From contig NZ_CP126539.1 of NCBI RefSeq assembly GCF_030177755.1, forward strand, positions 2,380,001 through 2,444,000: a DNA stretch of 64,000 nucleotides, given 5' to 3'. The DNA comes from Devosia sp. RR2S18 (GTDB lineage Bacteria; Pseudomonadota; Alphaproteobacteria; Rhizobiales; Devosiaceae). The translations under genes and the position numbers were made by a program. How positions within the stretch are numbered: the stretch's first letter is position 1; each line of letters starts with the position of its first letter. This document shows positions 18,833-27,276 of the stretch, in pieces. The notes beneath the pieces were generated by a model. The model saw nothing but the letters and a program-made list of their open reading frames with translations. It had not been told where the DNA came from and did not search any database.

Positions 18833-19618
18833 ATGGGCCTGCGCATCGCCACCTGGAACATCAATGGCATCAAGGCCCGGCTGGAACTGCTGTTGCGCTG
18901 GCTCGAGGAGGAAAAGCCCGACATCGTTTGTCTTCAGGAGATCAAGACGGTCGACGAGGGCTTCCCGCGCGCCGAGATCGAGGCGCTGGGTTACAATGTC
19001 GAGACGCATGGCCAAAAGAGCTGGAACGGCGTTGCCATTCTGTCTTTGGTGCCGTTCGACGAGGTCAATCGTGGCCTGCCTGGCGACGATAGCGACGAAC
19101 AGGCTCGACTAATTGAAGCGGTGTTTTCAGTAGAGGCCGGCGCGATCCGCGTTTGCAACATCTACCTGCCGAATGGCAATCCGGTCGACAGCGAGAAATT
19201 TCCGTACAAGCTGGCCTGGATGGACCGACTGCTCGACTATGTCGAGACGCGGCTTACCTTTGAGGAGCCCTTCGTGCTGCTGGGAGATTTCAACCTCATT
19301 CCGGCACCTCTCGATGCCCACAACCCCGAGGGGTGGTGGGGCGATGCGCTCTATCGTCCCGAGAGCATGGAGCGGTTTCGCAAGCTGGTGAACCTGGGCA
19401 TGACCGACGCCCTGCGCGCCACCACATCGGAGGTGGCCTATACGTTTTGGGATTTCCAGGCCGGTGCATGGCGACGCAATCTGGGGATCCGCATCGACCA
19501 CCTGATGTTATCGCCGCAGGCCGCAGACCGGCTGGAGAGCGTTGTGGTCCACAAGGACGTGCGGGGCTGGGAGAAGCCCAGCGACCACGTCCCCGTGGAG
19601 GGGCAGTTCACGTTCTAG
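18833..19618 (+). CDS. xth: Exodeoxyribonuclease III
   Basis: This 261-residue AP endonuclease/3'-5' exonuclease acts in base-excision repair. Diagnostic motifs are RIATWNINGIKAR, CLQEIK (metal-binding Glu), SWNGVAI, NIYLPNGNP, LLGDFNLIP, IDHLMLS and the catalytic SDHVPV. The ATG at 18833 was chosen because the protein starts MGLRIATWNING; 24 upstream codons overlap the hydrolase gene. Its stop codon shares the palindrome CTAG with the stop of the convergent Sel1 gene. Confidence 0.96.
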   Translation: MGLRIATWNINGIKARLELLLRWLEEEKPDIVCLQEIKTVDEGFPRAEIEALGYNVETHGQKSWNGVAILSLVPFDEVNRGLPGDDSDEQARLIEAVFSVEAGAIRVCNIYLPNGNPVDSEKFPYKLAWMDRLLDYVETRLTFEEPFVLLGDFNLIPAPLDAHNPEGWWGDALYRPESMERFRKLVNLGMTDALRATTSEVAYTFWDFQAGAWRRNLGIRIDHLMLSPQAADRLESVVVHKDVRGWEKPSDHVPVEGQFTF

Positions 19619-20424
19619 AAGGACGCGAACTGCGGTGCTACACTCGTGGCCAGGCTGCTTGCCTCGAGCCGCTGCTCGGGGGTTGCGATGGACATGGCCT
19701 GATTGAGCAGGTCACTAACGTAGGCCGCGTCGGCCGTGCCGATGCAGCGCTGCTGGCCCAGAGTCAGCCACATCAAGCCTTCGACCGGCTGTGCTTCGAA
19801 ACCGGGAACTCCGTTGAACAACATGTCGCCAAGGCGCGCTTGAGCAAGGCAATGACCCTTGCGGGCGGCAAGTGAGAACCAGCGAGCGCTCTGCAGCGGG
19901 CTGACGCCCAATTCGCCCTCTTCGGCATAAAGTAGCCCAACCCGATACTGCGCATCGGCATCACCGAAATAAGTGGCGGCGTGCAGCAGCAGAGCGTGCG
20001 AGCGTTCCGCGTCAGCGGGGATGCCCGCATCGGGCAAACCCTTGCGGTAGTAGTCGCCCATCTTGACGAAGGACTGCGCGACGATATCGGACTCAAGCCC
20101 CTTGGGTGCCGCATCGGCGTGGAGGTTGGCAATCTGCGAGAAGTAGCCGAACGCCCGGACCGGATCCTTGGCCACGCCTTCGCCATTCTCGTACATGGTG
20201 CCCAGCTGGTACATGGCCATGGGCTGTCCTGCGGCGGCAGCACCTTCAAGCGCCGCCAGCAGATCGTCACCCGATACGCCGCCCCCTGCCCCATCCAGCA
20301 TATTAGCCATGCCAAGGGCCGCGTCGGCTGCAGTTTGGGCGTGAACCGGCAGCGCTGTCGCGGCAAACGCGAACATGGCTGCCATAGCCACGGAAATCAG
20401 GGAATGGTCCCCAACTGACCGCAT
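19615..20424 (-). CDS. Secreted Sel1/tetratricopeptide-like repeat protein
   Basis: This is a 269-residue protein with a signal peptide (VAMAAMFAFAATALPVHAQ) and Sel1-like helical repeats. Clear repeats are GQPMAMYQLGTMYENGEGVAKDPVRA, DADAQYRVGLLYAEEGELGVSPLQSARWF and GHCLAQARLGDMLFNG. Sel1 repeats mediate protein-protein contacts, often in the periplasm. The frame is open 97 codons further up, but the ATG at 20424 starts the signal peptide. It is convergent with xth and monocistronic by position. The function is unknown. Confidence 0.82.
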   Translation of the reverse strand: MRSVGDHSLISVAMAAMFAFAATALPVHAQTAADAALGMANMLDGAGGGVSGDDLLAALEGAAAAGQPMAMYQLGTMYENGEGVAKDPVRAFGYFSQIANLHADAAPKGLESDIVAQSFVKMGDYYRKGLPDAGIPADAERSHALLLHAATYFGDADAQYRVGLLYAEEGELGVSPLQSARWFSLAARKGHCLAQARLGDMLFNGVPGFEAQPVEGLMWLTLGQQRCIGTADAAYVSDLLNQAMSIATPEQRLEASSLATSVAPQFASF

Positions 20425-20925
20425 GATACTCCTTTTGCCCGTGCAAATGCGGGCTAACGTCAACCCACCGCCGCACCTCGGCACGAACTGGCCGGAAGCA
20501 GAAGCAGGATCATTGAAACAGTCTCGCTCGCGTGACGCGGCGGAGAAAGACTGCGTTAACACTTGGGTAAACTTTGTTTGTGTCGGCATTTGAGCGGAAG
20601 CGAGATCAATTCTGCTCCAAATCAGACCGCCACGTGTACTCGTGCGTGCTGGTAGTGCCTGCATCGTCCGAGCCATCTTCAGTTCACCTCCACGCCGATG
20701 ACCGCCCTTCACCAAGGAAGGCGGTTACGAGCGGCACTGGGGGGAATAAAGCGTAGGCGGGCGCAATCTCGCCCACCCACACAGGTCATCCGCCCCGATG
20801 CCTATGCCGATCCGTTTAGGCGCAGATTGTGGCGGGAAACATCGCCAAAATGTTTCCGGCGGGCGTTCGCAAAGTGAATCGCGAACGCTGTTGCTGAATC
20901 AGCACATAGAGGCGGAACAGCCGCT
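20425..20925. other. 500-bp intergenic region between the Sel1 gene and valS
   Basis: No convincing gene was found here. The Sel1-proximal half should hold that gene's promoter. On the minus strand a near-match to a CtrA box (TTAC-N7-TTAA, 20556-20570) lies ~130 bp upstream of its start. The valS-proximal end holds two inverted repeats listed separately. A short plus-strand frame (20375-20593) has no family resemblance and was not called. Confidence 0.5.
20835..20888 (-). repeat. Two tandem hairpins downstream of valS
   Basis: Two perfect 8-bp inverted repeats stand 5 bp apart. One is GGAAACAT / ATGTTTCC (20835-20857, 7-nt loop) and the other is GCGTTCGC / GCGAACGC (20863-20888, 10-nt loop). 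They start 38 bp past the valS stop on the minus strand. Neither has a T-run, so they are more likely 3'-end stabilisers or Rho-assisted ends than classic terminators. Confidence 0.45.
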
Positions 20926-23685
20926 CTAGCGGAGCCGCTCCAAGGCCTCCGCGATGCGCGTGCGGCGTTCAAGAGCGGCCTCGCGCCGGGTCTTCTGCTC
21001 CTCGATCACCTCTTCTGGCGCCTTGGCGACGAACTGCTCGTTGCCGAGCTTCTTGTCGATCTGGCCGACTTCAGCGTCGAGCTTGCCAACTTCCTTTTCA
21101 AGACGGGCGCGCTCTGTTGGAATGTCGATAAAGTCGGCAAGCGGCAGGGCCCAAGTCGCTTCGCCGACCACGAACTGCGCCGACTCGCCGGGGATGTCCT
21201 TGCCCGGCGTGATGCTGTCGAGCCGGGCCAGGCGCGTGATGAGCGAGGTCCCTGCCACCAGACGTGCTAGGGTGCGTTCTTGCGCGCCAACGACGACCAG
21301 AGGCAGCTTGGCGCTGGCGGGAACATTCATCTCCGCGCGAATGGAGCGGACGCTGGTGATCACCTCGATCAGCCAGTTGAGTTCGGCATCCGCCTCCGCA
21401 TCCTCGAGCCCGTCGAGCTTTGGCCATTCAGCCAGGATCAACATGCTGTTGCGGGCAGGCCCGAACTTACCCGTTTCCGCCCACAGCTCTTCGGTGACGA
21501 AGGGCATGAAGGGGTGGAGAATGGCCAGGATCTGGTCGAGTGCCCAAGCCGCGGTGGCGCGGGTTTCGGCCTTGGCGACCTCATCCTCGCCCATAAAGAC
21601 GGGCTTGGCGAATTCCACATACCAGTCGCAGAACGTGCCCCAGACGAAGTCATAGGCGGCGTTGGCGGCTTCGTTGAACTTGTAGTCCTCGATCCCCCGC
21701 GTCACCGCTGCGGCGCCGCGCGCCGTCGCGCCGACGATCCAGCGATTGAGCGGCAGCTTGTTGTTCTTTGGGTCGAAACCTTCGACCCGACGACACTCAT
21801 TCATTTCGAGGAACCGCGCCGCGTTCCAGAGCTTGGTGACGAAGTTCCGGTAACCCTCAACACGGTTGATGGAGAGACGGATATCGCGGCCCTGCGCCGC
21901 CATGGCAGCGAGGGTGAAGCGTGTCGCGTCAGCGCCGTACTGATCGATGAGCTGGAGCGGGTCGATGACGTTGCCCTTGGTCTTGCTCATCTTCTGGCCC
22001 TTTTCGTCGCGGACCAGGGCATGCATGTAGACGGTGTGGAACGGCTCCTCTTCGAGGAACTCAAGGCCCATCATCATCATGCGGGCAACCCAGAAGAAGA
22101 TGATGTCGAAGCCTGTCACCAGAACGCTGGTTGGATAATAGCGCTGGAGCTCGGCGGCTTTATCCGGCCAACCCAAGGTGGAGAACGGCCAGAGCGCCGA
22201 GGAAAACCATGTGTCGAGCACATCCTCGTCGCGCTTCAATTCCACTGTCTCGCCATAGTGCGCGTCGGCGAGCGCCTGCGCCTCGGCTTCATTGGCGGCG
22301 ACGAAAGCTTCGTTGTCCGGACCATACCAAGCCGGAATGCGGTGGCCCCACCAGAGCTGGCGGGAAATACACCAAGGCTTGATGTTCTCGAGCCACGCAA
22401 AATAGGTGTTCTCGTACTGTTGCGGCACGAACTTCGTGCGACCCTCCCGCACGGCAGCCAGGGCTGGCTGAGCCAGCACGTCGGCCCTCACCCACCACTG
22501 GTCCGTCAAGAAGGGCTCGATAACAACGAGCTTGGACTTTTCATCGTGGGGGACCATGATCTTCTTGTCTTCGATATGGTCGAGTCCGCGCGCAGGGTTG
22601 TCCTCGGCCAGTGCCGTGAGGTCGGCAATGATGGCCTTGCGCGCCGCGAAGCGGTCCAAACCCCGATAGGGGGCAGGCACGAAGTCTGCATCGATGATCT
22701 CGCCCCTGGTGGTGAGAACATTGATCTGTTCGAGCTTGTTGCGAACACCCACCTCGAAGTCGTTGAAATCATGCGCGGGCGTGATCTTCACAGCGCCGGT
22801 GCCGAGGGCTGGATCGGCATATTCGTCGGCCACGATTGGAATGCGACGGCCAACCAGCGGCAGTTCCACGAACTTACCGACAAGATCCTTGTAGCGTTCG
22901 TCTTCCGGATGCACGGCCACGCCGGAGTCGCCGAGCATCGTTTCGGGGCGCGTGGTCGCTACAATGATGTAGTCGCGCGTTTCCCACTCGGTGGGCTTTC
23001 CATCTTCGTCGTGTGCAATCGGGAACTGGTAGGTGACGCCATCGGCTAGCGGGTAGCGCAGGTGCCACATATGACCCTTGACCTCGATGTTCTCGACCTC
23101 GAGGTCGGAAATTGCGGTTTCCAGGCCGGGGTGCCAGTTCACGAGGCGTTTGGCGCGATAGATTAAACCGCGCTTGTGTAGCTCAACGAAAACCTTGGTG
23201 ACCGCACGAACCATCTGGTCATCGGCGTCGCCATGGTCACCCATGGTGAAGCGTTCGCGCGAGAAATCAGCGGAGGCACCCAGCCGCTTGAGCTGGTTCA
23301 TGATCGTGCCGCCGCTCTCGTCTTTCCACTCCCAGACCCGGCGGACGAACTCCTCCCGGCCGAGATCCCGGCGAGACGGCTGCTGCTGCTCCATCAACCG
23401 GCGCTCGACGATCATCTGCGTGGCAATGCCAGCATGGTCCATGCCCGGCTGCCAGAGCACATCCTTCTTCAGCATGCGGTTGAAGCGAACGAGGATGTCT
23501 TGAATGGTATTGTTAAGCGCGTGCCCTATGTGCAGGGAGCCCGTGACGTTGGGCGGCGGAATGACGATGGTGAATGGCTCAGCCCCTGGCTCAGCCCCCG
23601 CGCCGGCAGCAAACGCGTCGGCCTTTTGCCAATCGGCGAAGATGCGGCCTTCAACGGCGCCGGGCTCGTAGGTCTTTTCAAGCAT
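20926..23685 (-). CDS. valS: Valyl-tRNA synthetase
   Basis: This 919-residue class I synthetase charges tRNA-Val and edits misactivated threonine. It has the HIGH motif (PPPNVTGSLHIGHALN), the CP1 editing domain (ATTRPETMLGDSGVAVHP) and the KMSKS motif (KGQKMSKTKGNVIDP). A C-terminal coiled coil (RARLEKEVGKLDAEVGQIDKK) is present. The ATG at 23685 starts MLEKTYEPGAVEGRI; 32 upstream codons are not conserved. The popZ terminator separates it from popZ, so it has its own promoter. Confidence 0.97.
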   Translation of the reverse strand: MLEKTYEPGAVEGRIFADWQKADAFAAGAGAEPGAEPFTIVIPPPNVTGSLHIGHALNNTIQDILVRFNRMLKKDVLWQPGMDHAGIATQMIVERRLMEQQQPSRRDLGREEFVRRVWEWKDESGGTIMNQLKRLGASADFSRERFTMGDHGDADDQMVRAVTKVFVELHKRGLIYRAKRLVNWHPGLETAISDLEVENIEVKGHMWHLRYPLADGVTYQFPIAHDEDGKPTEWETRDYIIVATTRPETMLGDSGVAVHPEDERYKDLVGKFVELPLVGRRIPIVADEYADPALGTGAVKITPAHDFNDFEVGVRNKLEQINVLTTRGEIIDADFVPAPYRGLDRFAARKAIIADLTALAEDNPARGLDHIEDKKIMVPHDEKSKLVVIEPFLTDQWWVRADVLAQPALAAVREGRTKFVPQQYENTYFAWLENIKPWCISRQLWWGHRIPAWYGPDNEAFVAANEAEAQALADAHYGETVELKRDEDVLDTWFSSALWPFSTLGWPDKAAELQRYYPTSVLVTGFDIIFFWVARMMMMGLEFLEEEPFHTVYMHALVRDEKGQKMSKTKGNVIDPLQLIDQYGADATRFTLAAMAAQGRDIRLSINRVEGYRNFVTKLWNAARFLEMNECRRVEGFDPKNNKLPLNRWIVGATARGAAAVTRGIEDYKFNEAANAAYDFVWGTFCDWYVEFAKPVFMGEDEVAKAETRATAAWALDQILAILHPFMPFVTEELWAETGKFGPARNSMLILAEWPKLDGLEDAEADAELNWLIEVITSVRSIRAEMNVPASAKLPLVVVGAQERTLARLVAGTSLITRLARLDSITPGKDIPGESAQFVVGEATWALPLADFIDIPTERARLEKEVGKLDAEVGQIDKKLGNEQFVAKAPEEVIEEQKTRREAALERRTRIAEALERLR

Positions 23686-23804
23686 GGAGTCACTCGCAAC
23701 AGCGGAGGCCCGCTGGCGAAGCGCCGGCAGGCCGGGAGGAAAGGTTGGCTGACTTGAAGCAAAACAGCGGCGCAGGGTCAACTGCGCCTATGCGCATGCC
23801 CGTG

Positions 23805-23835
23805 AAAACAAAAACGGCGCGCCCTAGGCGCGCCG
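23805..23835 (-). terminator. Rho-independent terminator of popZ
   Basis: A 9-bp GC stem (CGGCGCGCC / GGCGCGCCG, 3-nt loop) is followed on the minus strand by TTTTTGTTTT. It starts 8 bp past the popZ stop. This is the clearest intrinsic terminator in the window. Confidence 0.9.
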
Positions 23836-23842
23836 CGTCTGG

Positions 23843-24649
23843 CTATTCGATACCGCGGGATATGCGACCGATTTCTTTTTCCACCATCCGCTCGACCACC
23901 GATGGCAGGTTCTCGTCGAGCCATTCCTTGAGCATGGGTCGCAGCATGTCGCGCATGAGCGACTCGATGGTGGCGCCACCATTGCCAATGCCAAGACCCT
24001 GCAGGCGCGTGATGGAACTGCGAACAGCAGCCTGGGTGGCCGGCTCCAGCAATTGGTCGGCCATGTCACTGGTCAGCGAAGGATCAGGTAGCGGCGCGGC
24101 CTGTGCCACTGTGGCTTGTGGCCGTGGCTCTGCAGCCTTGGGCGCGGGCTGCGGTGCTGGCTTGGGCTCTGGGGCGGGCTCAACTTGCGCCAGCTGCACC
24201 GGTTCAGGTCGCGGTGCCGGCTCGAAACTTGGCAGATCGTCTTCGTCCTCAGCCTCTTCAGTGGCAAAGTCGATGTCTTCTGGCTCCACCAAAGGTGAGA
24301 GCGCCTCAACAGGCTCATCAACCTCGTCCGGCTGTTCATCTTCGCCTTCTGTATCGGCGAGGATCGAATCGAAGCTGAAGCCGCTGACGTCGTCTTCGGC
24401 TTCCGCCTCTGGTTCATCATCAACGATCTGCGATGGCTTGAGCGCCAGGGGCTCGATGTCGTCGAGCATGTCGCTGAGATCCCGGTCGAGACCGCTCATG
24501 GGTCGAGCCGGCGTGGCCTCCATTGGCGGAGGGGCGGCCTGGATGGAGGGCCGGCGCGGAACCCCAGCAGCGTCATCGTCGGCTATAATCTGCCGGATGG
24601 ACGACAGGATCTCATCCATTGAGGGTTCTTTGGGGGCAGGCTTGTTCAT
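23843..24649 (-). CDS. popZ: PopZ-type cell-pole organising protein (DUF2497)
   Basis: This is a 268-residue protein with the three-part PopZ layout. A short conserved N-terminal helix (EPSMDEILSSIRQIIADDD) comes first. A long Pro/Glu-rich acidic middle (about 30-195) follows, and then conserved C-terminal helices (SLMRDMLRPMLKEWLDENLP, VERMVEKEIGRISRG). PopZ forms a polar condensate that anchors the chromosome origin and recruits cell-cycle regulators. Placement between tolC and valS is conserved in Hyphomicrobiales. The acidic linker is longer than in Caulobacter. Confidence 0.9.
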   Translation of the reverse strand: MNKPAPKEPSMDEILSSIRQIIADDDAAGVPRRPSIQAAPPPMEATPARPMSGLDRDLSDMLDDIEPLALKPSQIVDDEPEAEAEDDVSGFSFDSILADTEGEDEQPDEVDEPVEALSPLVEPEDIDFATEEAEDEDDLPSFEPAPRPEPVQLAQVEPAPEPKPAPQPAPKAAEPRPQATVAQAAPLPDPSLTSDMADQLLEPATQAAVRSSITRLQGLGIGNGGATIESLMRDMLRPMLKEWLDENLPSVVERMVEKEIGRISRGIE

Positions 24650-24781
24650 CAGTGCCTCTTACGCAAGCGCTCGATCGGTGGAATGCGGCCATCCGCCGGT
24701 GGTCGATCCGATTCGTCCCAATCACCATACCCTTTGAGGCAACAAGAAGGAATCGCGCTACCGACCGAGAAGGCGCTTTCC

Positions 24782-24816
24782 ACTAAAAGTTGTGGCCGGG
24801 ACTAGCCCGGCCACAA
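24782..24816 (-). terminator. Rho-independent terminator of tolC
   Basis: A perfect 11-bp stem (TTGTGGCCGGG / CCCGGCCACAA, 5-nt loop) begins 23 bp past the tolC stop. On the minus strand CTTTTAG follows. The T-run is short but the stem is strong. Confidence 0.75.
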
Positions 24817-24838
24817 ACGATAGGCGCTTGAAGTGCGA

Positions 24839-26203
24839 TCAGTCCTCGACAGTGCGCAATTCCTGCCAAACGTCCTCGACAGTCTGGGTGTAGTCCACCA
24901 CCTCTTCGATCCGCAGCGACTGACACAGTTCCTGTCCGGCGAGTTGGCCGGTCGCCGACAGGAGAGAGAAGGTGGCGACCACCTTCTGGGTAGACGCGTT
25001 GATGACGGCCTCGCGGGCGTTGATCAACTCGGCCTGGGAGTTGAGCACATCCAGCGTCGTGCGGGTGCCCAAGTCACGTTCCTGAATGACACCTTCGAGC
25101 ACTTCCGAGCCGGCCGAAACTGCCGAGTTGGCGGCGGCAATCTGGGCATCTGCGCTCTGAATGCCGGCCCAAGCCGAAATGACCGCCTCGCGAATCTGGT
25201 CGTAGGCGGACATCGCGTCGACTTCGGACTGGATCTGCTCGAGATTAGCCTGCCGAACGCCTGACCCTATAGCTCCACCGGCATAGATGGGAATGGTGAT
25301 GGAAATGCCAACGCTACCGCTGATGCCATCCGTGGGCGCGCCGCTCGGGCCCGTCCACCGCGTGCCAACCTGTCCCGTCAACGATGCGGTGGGACCAAAT
25401 GCCGCCTGGGCTGCATCGCTTCCGGCCTGCGCGGCGCGTATGGCAGCCTTGGAGATCAGAATGGCTGGATGGTTGGCCTCGGCCTGGGCAATGGCGGCCT
25501 GGATACTCGAGGGGATGAGACGAGCGTAATTGTGGCTAGCCCCGAGACTGCCCGGCGAGGCCCCAACATAGCGCTGGAACGTCGCCTCGCTGACTTCAAG
25601 GCTGCTGATGGCTGCCTGATAGGCTGCACGACCCTGCGCAAGGCGTGCTTCGGCCTGAGCCACGTCGATGCGGGTGCCCTCACCTACTTCCAGCCGATCC
25701 TGCGCAGACTGCAGCTGCGCCTGGAAAAACTCCAAATTCTCCTGGCGCAACGCCACCAGCTGGCGATCGCTCAAAACCGACATGTAGGCCTGCACGACAG
25801 AGAGCAGGACATTCTGAGCAGTATTGAGAATCTGGTGCCGTGCGATCTCCGCACCGGCACGCGCCGCCTCGACCCGCGCGTCGGTCTGGAAATTGTCGAA
25901 AATGGTCTGGTTGTATTGCAGCCCGGTCGTTAGCGACTGGGAGTCATTGAATTGACCACCAACCATCGACCAATTGTAGTTGCCCGACACCGAGGCGCCA
26001 ATCGTCGGCCGCTTCTGCGAAAGTGCCTGGGCAATGTTTTCTGCGGAAGCTTTCGCCTGCAGCACTGCCGATTGCAGCTCGGGCGAAAAAGAACAGGCTG
26101 CCGTCAACGCTTGGGTCAATGATTGTGCCTGCACCGGTGCAGTCGGAGCCATAGCAACTCCGAGCGCAAAGGCGCTCACCAACATCTTACGAATGATACG
26201 CAT
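24839..26203 (-). CDS. tolC: TolC family outer-membrane efflux protein
   Basis: This is a 454-residue outer-membrane channel with a signal peptide (AFALGVAMAPTAPVQAQS) and two outer-membrane-efflux repeats. The family segments GLQYNQTIFDNFQT, YMSVLSDRQLVALRQENLEF and GEGTRIDVAQAEARLAQGRA in the first half are mirrored by LGTRTTLDVLNSQAELINAR in the second. It pairs with inner-membrane pumps and type I secretion systems for drug or protein export. The Pcm-like gene lies upstream and popZ downstream, a conserved order. Confidence 0.94.
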   Translation of the reverse strand: MRIIRKMLVSAFALGVAMAPTAPVQAQSLTQALTAACSFSPELQSAVLQAKASAENIAQALSQKRPTIGASVSGNYNWSMVGGQFNDSQSLTTGLQYNQTIFDNFQTDARVEAARAGAEIARHQILNTAQNVLLSVVQAYMSVLSDRQLVALRQENLEFFQAQLQSAQDRLEVGEGTRIDVAQAEARLAQGRAAYQAAISSLEVSEATFQRYVGASPGSLGASHNYARLIPSSIQAAIAQAEANHPAILISKAAIRAAQAGSDAAQAAFGPTASLTGQVGTRWTGPSGAPTDGISGSVGISITIPIYAGGAIGSGVRQANLEQIQSEVDAMSAYDQIREAVISAWAGIQSADAQIAAANSAVSAGSEVLEGVIQERDLGTRTTLDVLNSQAELINAREAVINASTQKVVATFSLLSATGQLAGQELCQSLRIEEVVDYTQTVEDVWQELRTVED

Positions 26204-26339
26204 GGGCCGTCTCCGATCCCCAGAACACTAGCCGCCACATCGGGGATAAAACAATGTGCCGCGACAATCCTTACCGAAACTTAGCGAAACGAAACGGAAC
26301 GGACCGTGCCCGCTCGGCAACAGAGCAGGCAAAACGCTA

Positions 26340-26999
26340 CTAGAACACGAACTCTTCCTGCGGCTTGGCCGCAAAGAAGGCGGGCAGCGTCGCGTTGAAC
26401 TCGGGACGACCCGCCACCGAATCTCCGGTTCGGATGAACACGGTGGCACTCGCCACAGCCCCCTTGCGGCGCATCAAGGTGACCAAACGTCCACCATCGG
26501 CGATAAGAGAAACAAAGCTATCGGGCAGCGCTTCGAGCGTACCCTCGACAAGAATGGCGTCGAACTTCTCACCCGCGAGCTGATCCACATCGCCTACGAC
26601 GATGCGGGCGTTCGCTACATTTAACGCGGCCAGATTCGCTTGGGCGCGTGCTGCGAGGTCAGGATCAAGCTCGAGACCGACGACCGATTCTGCGAGGTTA
26701 GCAACAAGAGCCGTGGAGTAGCCAGTGGCCGCGCCAATAACCAAGGCCTTGTCGTTGTTGGTGACCTCAGCCAGCTGCACCAGCCGCGCCAGCGTTGAGG
26801 GGGCGCACATAAACCGACCCTGCCCCGGCTTTCCTAGCCAGTGAATGTCGTCGATATAGGCCAGGTCATGCCGGTATTCAGGCACGAACCGCTCGCGTGG
26901 CAGCGAAAGCATGCGCGAGATGATGCGCTGGTCAGTCACGCTGTTGGTGCGGACCTGGCCCTCGACCATGTTGACACGAGCATGTTCAAAATCGATCAT
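26340..26999 (-). CDS. Protein-L-isoaspartate O-methyltransferase family protein
   Basis: This is an approximately 219-residue Rossmann methyltransferase. The family start (ARVNMVEGQVRTNSVTD), RERFVPE and the SAM-binding motif I (ALVIGAATGYSTALVANL) are present. The acidic ribose ligand is in VVGLELDPDLA. The protein is diverged from canonical Pcm, so repair of isoaspartate is likely but not certain. The ATG at 26999 was picked because the conserved protein starts there; the frame is open 48 more codons. It stands upstream of tolC as in other Hyphomicrobiales. Confidence 0.85.
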   Translation of the reverse strand: MIDFEHARVNMVEGQVRTNSVTDQRIISRMLSLPRERFVPEYRHDLAYIDDIHWLGKPGQGRFMCAPSTLARLVQLAEVTNNDKALVIGAATGYSTALVANLAESVVGLELDPDLAARAQANLAALNVANARIVVGDVDQLAGEKFDAILVEGTLEALPDSFVSLIADGGRLVTLMRRKGAVASATVFIRTGDSVAGRPEFNATLPAFFAAKPQEEFVF

Positions 27000-27276
27000 T
27001 GGGAGGGTACCGCCGAGCTTATCCATATGCCGGACGTGAATATCCCCCGCCCCGCCCACTGGCAAGCGGGCAAGTTGCTCCGTGACAAAAAGTTGTTGGT
27101 GCTCAAGCTCACGGACCAAGAACGCGTTCAGAGGTTCGTTCATCTGGCATCGGGCGGTGAACGTAAAAAGGTAACTATACGGCCCACTAGACCGTGCCTT
27201 TCCGAAGTTTCGACAGTACTTTACCGCTCCAGCCTGGGGGGAACGGGACGGTGACGATCATGCACGGCGGCGCGCA

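Noticed and set aside
21280..23049. 589-codon open frame antisense to valS
   Set aside because: Same reason: fully inside valS, no domain recognised, no own ribosome-binding site.
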